Origin: a virus
IMG/VR virus record: IMGVR_UViG_3300042294_003245
Span: 1 to 26,486 of that record
Length of the DNA: 26,486 nucleotides
Reading direction: 5' to 3' (one strand)
Of the stretch, positions 23,663-26,486 are shown in pieces (position 1 is the first letter of the stretch; each line of letters opens with the position of its first letter). Made by a program: the position numbers and the translations under genes. The notes below the pieces were generated by a model, which did not search any database, was not told the DNA's origin, and saw only the letters and a list, made by a program, of their open reading frames with translations.

Positions 23663-24568
23663 TCAGATTGCGGATTCACCGGGAGACGTTGCCAGGGCCC
23701 GCTTGATGGTGTCGCTCGTGAAGCTCTTGACCTGCGACTCGATGTCGCTGATGGTGGCTCCCGGCTTGTACTCAGGATCAGGCGCTGGCTTGCTGCGCAG
23801 AATCTCCTGCGCATCGAATCCGGTGACCGTTTCCGAAGACCGACCGAGCTTGTCGATGTCTCCGATTACCGACCGGAAAGTACCGAGCACGGGCTCGGTG
23901 GCCTTGTCGACCTCTTCGGACATCCAGGAGTCCTCGAAGGTCCCCGCCGCTGCCCGGCGCGACTGCATGCGCTCAAGCGCCCGCTGCTCCAGCTGTGCCC
24001 GGAGAGTCTGGGTCGCCTGATTCACACCTTCGTCGCCCCGAGAAGAACGGGCGCTCTCGATTAGCTTCTGGATCTCGGGGTTGCTTTTCAACACCCGGTC
24101 CAGGTTCGCGTTCAGGTTCTCGCGGAGCTCGCGCACCCGCATCCGGTGAAGCTCGGCCCGCTGGGCCTCAAGCTCCTGCTTCAGCTGCTCTTGATCGCTC
24201 ATGGAATCCTCGTTGGGCCCCCCACTGGTTTCATCGGTGTCGTCCTCCAGGTCCGGAAGGTCGATCTCCTCGACCTCGTCGTCCGGATCCTCGGGGGCCT
24301 GCTGCGGCTGGGAGTGCTGTCGGGCCGCGCTGATGTAGCCTTCGATCTGATCGTCCTCGTAGCCGAGGTTCTGCAGGATGTTGCGGACGGCGGTCTCCCG
24401 GCGGTCGGGCTGGACGTTCGCCTGGAAGAGGGTTCCGACCTCCTCAAGATCATTCTGCAGCGTGTCGTTGATCTCCAGGGCGTCCTTGAGATCCTTGCGG
24501 CTCTGCATGAGATCCGCCAGGGTGACCTCGGTTCCGTCGTCGAGCGTGATGAGCGTGTCGGGGTCCAT
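23663..24568 (-). CDS. Scaffold-like acidic protein
   Basis: This 301-residue protein is strongly acidic, rich in Glu, Asp and Gln, with few aromatic residues. Residues about 85-122 form an acidic linker (PEDPDDEVEEIDLPDLEDDTDE). Residues about 124-200 are a predicted coiled coil (SDQEQLKQELEAQRAELHRMRVRELRENLNANL). The C-terminus is more basic and includes RSKPAPDPEYKPGATISD. This is the usual make-up of phage scaffolding proteins, which guide capsid assembly and are later removed. It lies between portal and capsid genes, and its ATG directly abuts the portal stop (TAAATG) with AAGGA as ribosome binding site. A capsid protease activity is not indicated. Confidence 0.78.
   Translation of the reverse strand: MDPDTLITLDDGTEVTLADLMQSRKDLKDALEINDTLQNDLEEVGTLFQANVQPDRRETAVRNILQNLGYEDDQIEGYISAARQHSQPQQAPEDPDDEVEEIDLPDLEDDTDETSGGPNEDSMSDQEQLKQELEAQRAELHRMRVRELRENLNANLDRVLKSNPEIQKLIESARSSRGDEGVNQATQTLRAQLEQRALERMQSRRAAAGTFEDSWMSEEVDKATEPVLGTFRSVIGDIDKLGRSSETVTGFDAQEILRSKPAPDPEYKPGATISDIESQVKSFTSDTIKRALATSPGESAI
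24218..24229 (+). repeat. Dispersed 12-mer CCCCCCACTGGT, copy 10
   Basis: Exact copy in the acidic linker of the scaffold-like gene, read as T-S-G-G by that gene. Confidence 0.9.
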
Positions 24569-26486
24569 TTACATTCCTTGCATCTGGGGCATGGGCTGCT
24601 GCGCCGGGCCCTGCTGCATGCCTTGCATCTGGGCCATCTGCTGATCCAGCTGCGATAGCATAGCCACATCGTCAGGATTGGGAAGGGCGTTCGGAAGAAC
24701 AAGACCCATGAAGCCCATCAGGGTCTTGTGGTACTCGATGAAGGCGTTCTGCACCTCGGCCGACGCCACCATCATGGTCGGTCCGGCCATGAACGAGTTG
24801 AGCACCCGGATCTGCATCTCGGGCTTCGAGGTCTGCGGGGTCAGCACCACCTGGCCCGGCGTCTTTCCGTCGCCGTACAGCAGCAGGCAGTTGCGGACCA
24901 CCGACTCGTAGGCCGACTGGTGCTCGTCGGTCCACATCGCGAAGTCGAGGCCTTCCTTCAGTGCGAACAGCATGAAGGTGTCCGGGTCGATCTGGAACTG
25001 CTGCTGGAGCTGGAGGGCCTCCTGCTTGCGGGCCACCTTGCTCCTCGGGTTGATGTCCTTGATCTTGAACGACAGCTGGCTCAGCGACGGCAGCGGGTTC
25101 TGCTCGAAGCTGACCGACATGCTCTCGGGATCCACGACGACTCCGGCCAGATCGAGGGTCAGCTGGTCCACCGTGAACGTCTTCGGGCTGAACACAACCT
25201 CGCGCACCGTGCCCGCCAGGATCGAGCGGTAGCAGTCGCCCCACGCCTGCTGCACTCCGGCGGTCGGCGTGTTCATCGCCCGGTTGACCTGCTCGTCCAG
25301 GAACTGCAGTCCGGTCGCCGAGTCCACGCGGCCCTTCTCGGCGATCAGGTCGCGGATCGGATTGAGGCGGTCGATCTGCTGGACCGCGAACGCCGACACC
25401 TTGCCCGGGACATCGCCCGAGCTGAACGGCGCGATGTTGAACGGCCGGAAGCCCTCGCTGATCGGATCCGGCTCCCACGGGAACACCCGGAGTCCCTGGC
25501 CGACGTCGCGCAGCATCGTGTTCGCGTTGAACGAGCCGTGCGGCAGCACCAGCACACCGTACTTGTCGATGTCCCGGATGTTGTTGAACAGCGACTTCTG
25601 CAGGCGCTCGGCCTCGCGGCACAGCGGGAACAGCAGGTCGAAGACTCCTGCACCGTGGAACGAGCCGTTCTCCATGAAGCGGGCGAACCCGATCGGGCAG
25701 TAGACCTCGCGGTTCTCAAGGTCCTCGTCGTGGATCACGTACTCGCCGCTCGTGACCACGTACCGGGTCACCGTGTCGCGGGGACCCTTCAGCCACAGCT
25801 CGCGCACCCGAACCACCTGCTGGGCCTCGGCCTCCGGATCGTGGCCGACGACCTTGGTGTCCGAGTACACGACCTTGGTGCCAAGGGTGTACTCGTTGGC
25901 GTCCTGCTGCTCGTAGACCTCGCCGGGCTTGATGGTGTAGAACTCCATCCGCTCCTTGTTGCGGGCCACCTTCGGGCCGAACACGTCCTTCAGGTACTCC
26001 ATCGAGACCATGCGCTGCCGCAGGAGGCCGCGCTGCTTCGAGTAGTCCTGACCGATGCTCGGGAACGAGAACAGCTCGACCGGATGCACGACCTCGAAGT
26101 CCGCCGTCAGGCCGATCGTCGCGTGATTCACCATGTGTCCAGTGATTCCGCAGGATCCCAGGAGCGTGAAGATGTGGTTGAACTGCGGGACCACACGCTG
26201 CAGCTGGTGCTCCGAGACCACCTGGTCCAGCATGATCTGCGCGATCGAACGCTGGCGGATCGAGCTCAGCGACGAGCCAACGCGCATCACGTGCGGCCGG
26301 AAGTCGAGGCTGCTCAACCGCCCCGAGATCTTGTCGACCGCGCTCAGGAGCTCCGAACTCTGGAACTCCAGGCGCTCCGACTCGTCCAGGTACGAATACC
26401 GGACCGTGCCGCTCTCGGGGTCGAACACATCAAACTGACGCGCTCCCATCAGGTAGTACAGCGCCACCAGCCAAGTCGCCCTGCGG
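24569..26486 (-). CDS. Portal protein, 5' end outside window
   Basis: The frame is open through the right edge. The first possible start inside (GTG at 26467) is preceded in frame by R-A-T-W-L, so the protein probably begins upstream; about 639 residues are visible. Features typical of podovirus-type portals are: an N-terminal YYLMGARQFDVFD segment, a long alpha/beta clip and wing region, a helical part DLLFPLCREAERLQKSLFNNI, and a later helix with QQIDRLNPIRDLIAEKGRVDSATGLQFLDEQVNRA. The C-terminus is Gln/Met/Pro-rich (QMAQMQGMQQGPAQQPMPQM) and probably disordered. It would form the dodecameric ring at the capsid vertex through which DNA is packaged. Its neighbours, scaffold and capsid genes, support the call. 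No terminase gene is visible beside it inside the window. Confidence 0.8.
   Translation of the reverse strand, partial: RRATWLVALYYLMGARQFDVFDPESGTVRYSYLDESERLEFQSSELLSAVDKISGRLSSLDFRPHVMRVGSSLSSIRQRSIAQIMLDQVVSEHQLQRVVPQFNHIFTLLGSCGITGHMVNHATIGLTADFEVVHPVELFSFPSIGQDYSKQRGLLRQRMVSMEYLKDVFGPKVARNKERMEFYTIKPGEVYEQQDANEYTLGTKVVYSDTKVVGHDPEAEAQQVVRVRELWLKGPRDTVTRYVVTSGEYVIHDEDLENREVYCPIGFARFMENGSFHGAGVFDLLFPLCREAERLQKSLFNNIRDIDKYGVLVLPHGSFNANTMLRDVGQGLRVFPWEPDPISEGFRPFNIAPFSSGDVPGKVSAFAVQQIDRLNPIRDLIAEKGRVDSATGLQFLDEQVNRAMNTPTAGVQQAWGDCYRSILAGTVREVVFSPKTFTVDQLTLDLAGVVVDPESMSVSFEQNPLPSLSQLSFKIKDINPRSKVARKQEALQLQQQFQIDPDTFMLFALKEGLDFAMWTDEHQSAYESVVRNCLLLYGDGKTPGQVVLTPQTSKPEMQIRVLNSFMAGPTMMVASAEVQNAFIEYHKTLMGFMGLVLPNALPNPDDVAMLSQLDQQMAQMQGMQQGPAQQPMPQMQGM

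Noticed and set aside
2452-24229. The 12-mer as a phage RNA polymerase promoter set
   Set aside because: Orientation does not follow gene direction, most copies are deep inside genes, and no conserved flanks extend it to the usual 18-23 bases.
2452-24229. The 12-mer as repeats of a CRISPR array or insertion element ends
   Set aside because: Copies are hundreds to thousands of bases apart with irregular spacing, no paired inverted ends, target duplications or transposase nearby.
1-26486. tRNA genes, integrase, attachment sites and lysis genes
   Set aside because: None could be recognised by eye in either strand; gaps between genes are too short to hold most of them.

Overview
The window looks like part of a GC-rich, tailed double-stranded DNA phage genome, or a prophage of one. 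The gene order portal, scaffold-like protein, major capsid-like protein, connector, then large tail and internal virion proteins suggests podovirus-type morphology. No terminase, polymerase, integrase, lysis gene, tRNA or host gene is visible, so neither host nor lifestyle can be fixed. Genes are packed tightly: the longest gap without a gene is about 140 bases (2445-2583). Most junctions in the late cluster are TGATG or ATGA overlaps or gaps of a few bases.

Layout. Positions 1-3123 are read on the plus strand: an open frame cut by the left edge, a small protein with a helix-turn-helix-like segment, a RecA/Sak4-like ATPase, and a protein likely to bind single-stranded DNA. Together they look like a replication or recombination module. 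A GC-rich hairpin follows, then an orphan 179-residue gene. Positions 3120-26486 are read on the minus strand and hold the virion genes. In transcription order these are: portal (cut by the right edge), acidic scaffold-like protein, major capsid-like protein, a terminator-like hairpin, a small unknown protein, a connector-like protein, three cysteine-rich proteins in a row (264, 728 and 137 residues), a 1258-residue tail protein with adhesin-like domains, a run of Gln/Ala-rich and low-complexity proteins probably inside the virion (389, 545, 843, 121 and 172 residues), a small beta-rich protein, a second terminator-like hairpin, and an 1125-residue protein that may be ejected or internal. The two transcription units meet tail to tail and share one CTAG as both stop codons.

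The most striking signal is not a gene. The asymmetric 12-mer CCCCCCACTGGT occurs nine times exactly and once with one mismatch, on both strands. Nine of these copies lie inside nine different genes, in several reading frames; the tenth sits beside the plus-strand hairpin. It is therefore kept at the DNA level and does not encode a shared peptide. Its role is unknown. A second unexplained feature is a pair of related hairpins, each followed by a shared TTCTTTGG segment and then at once by a start codon: one is after the capsid gene, the other before the 1125-residue gene.
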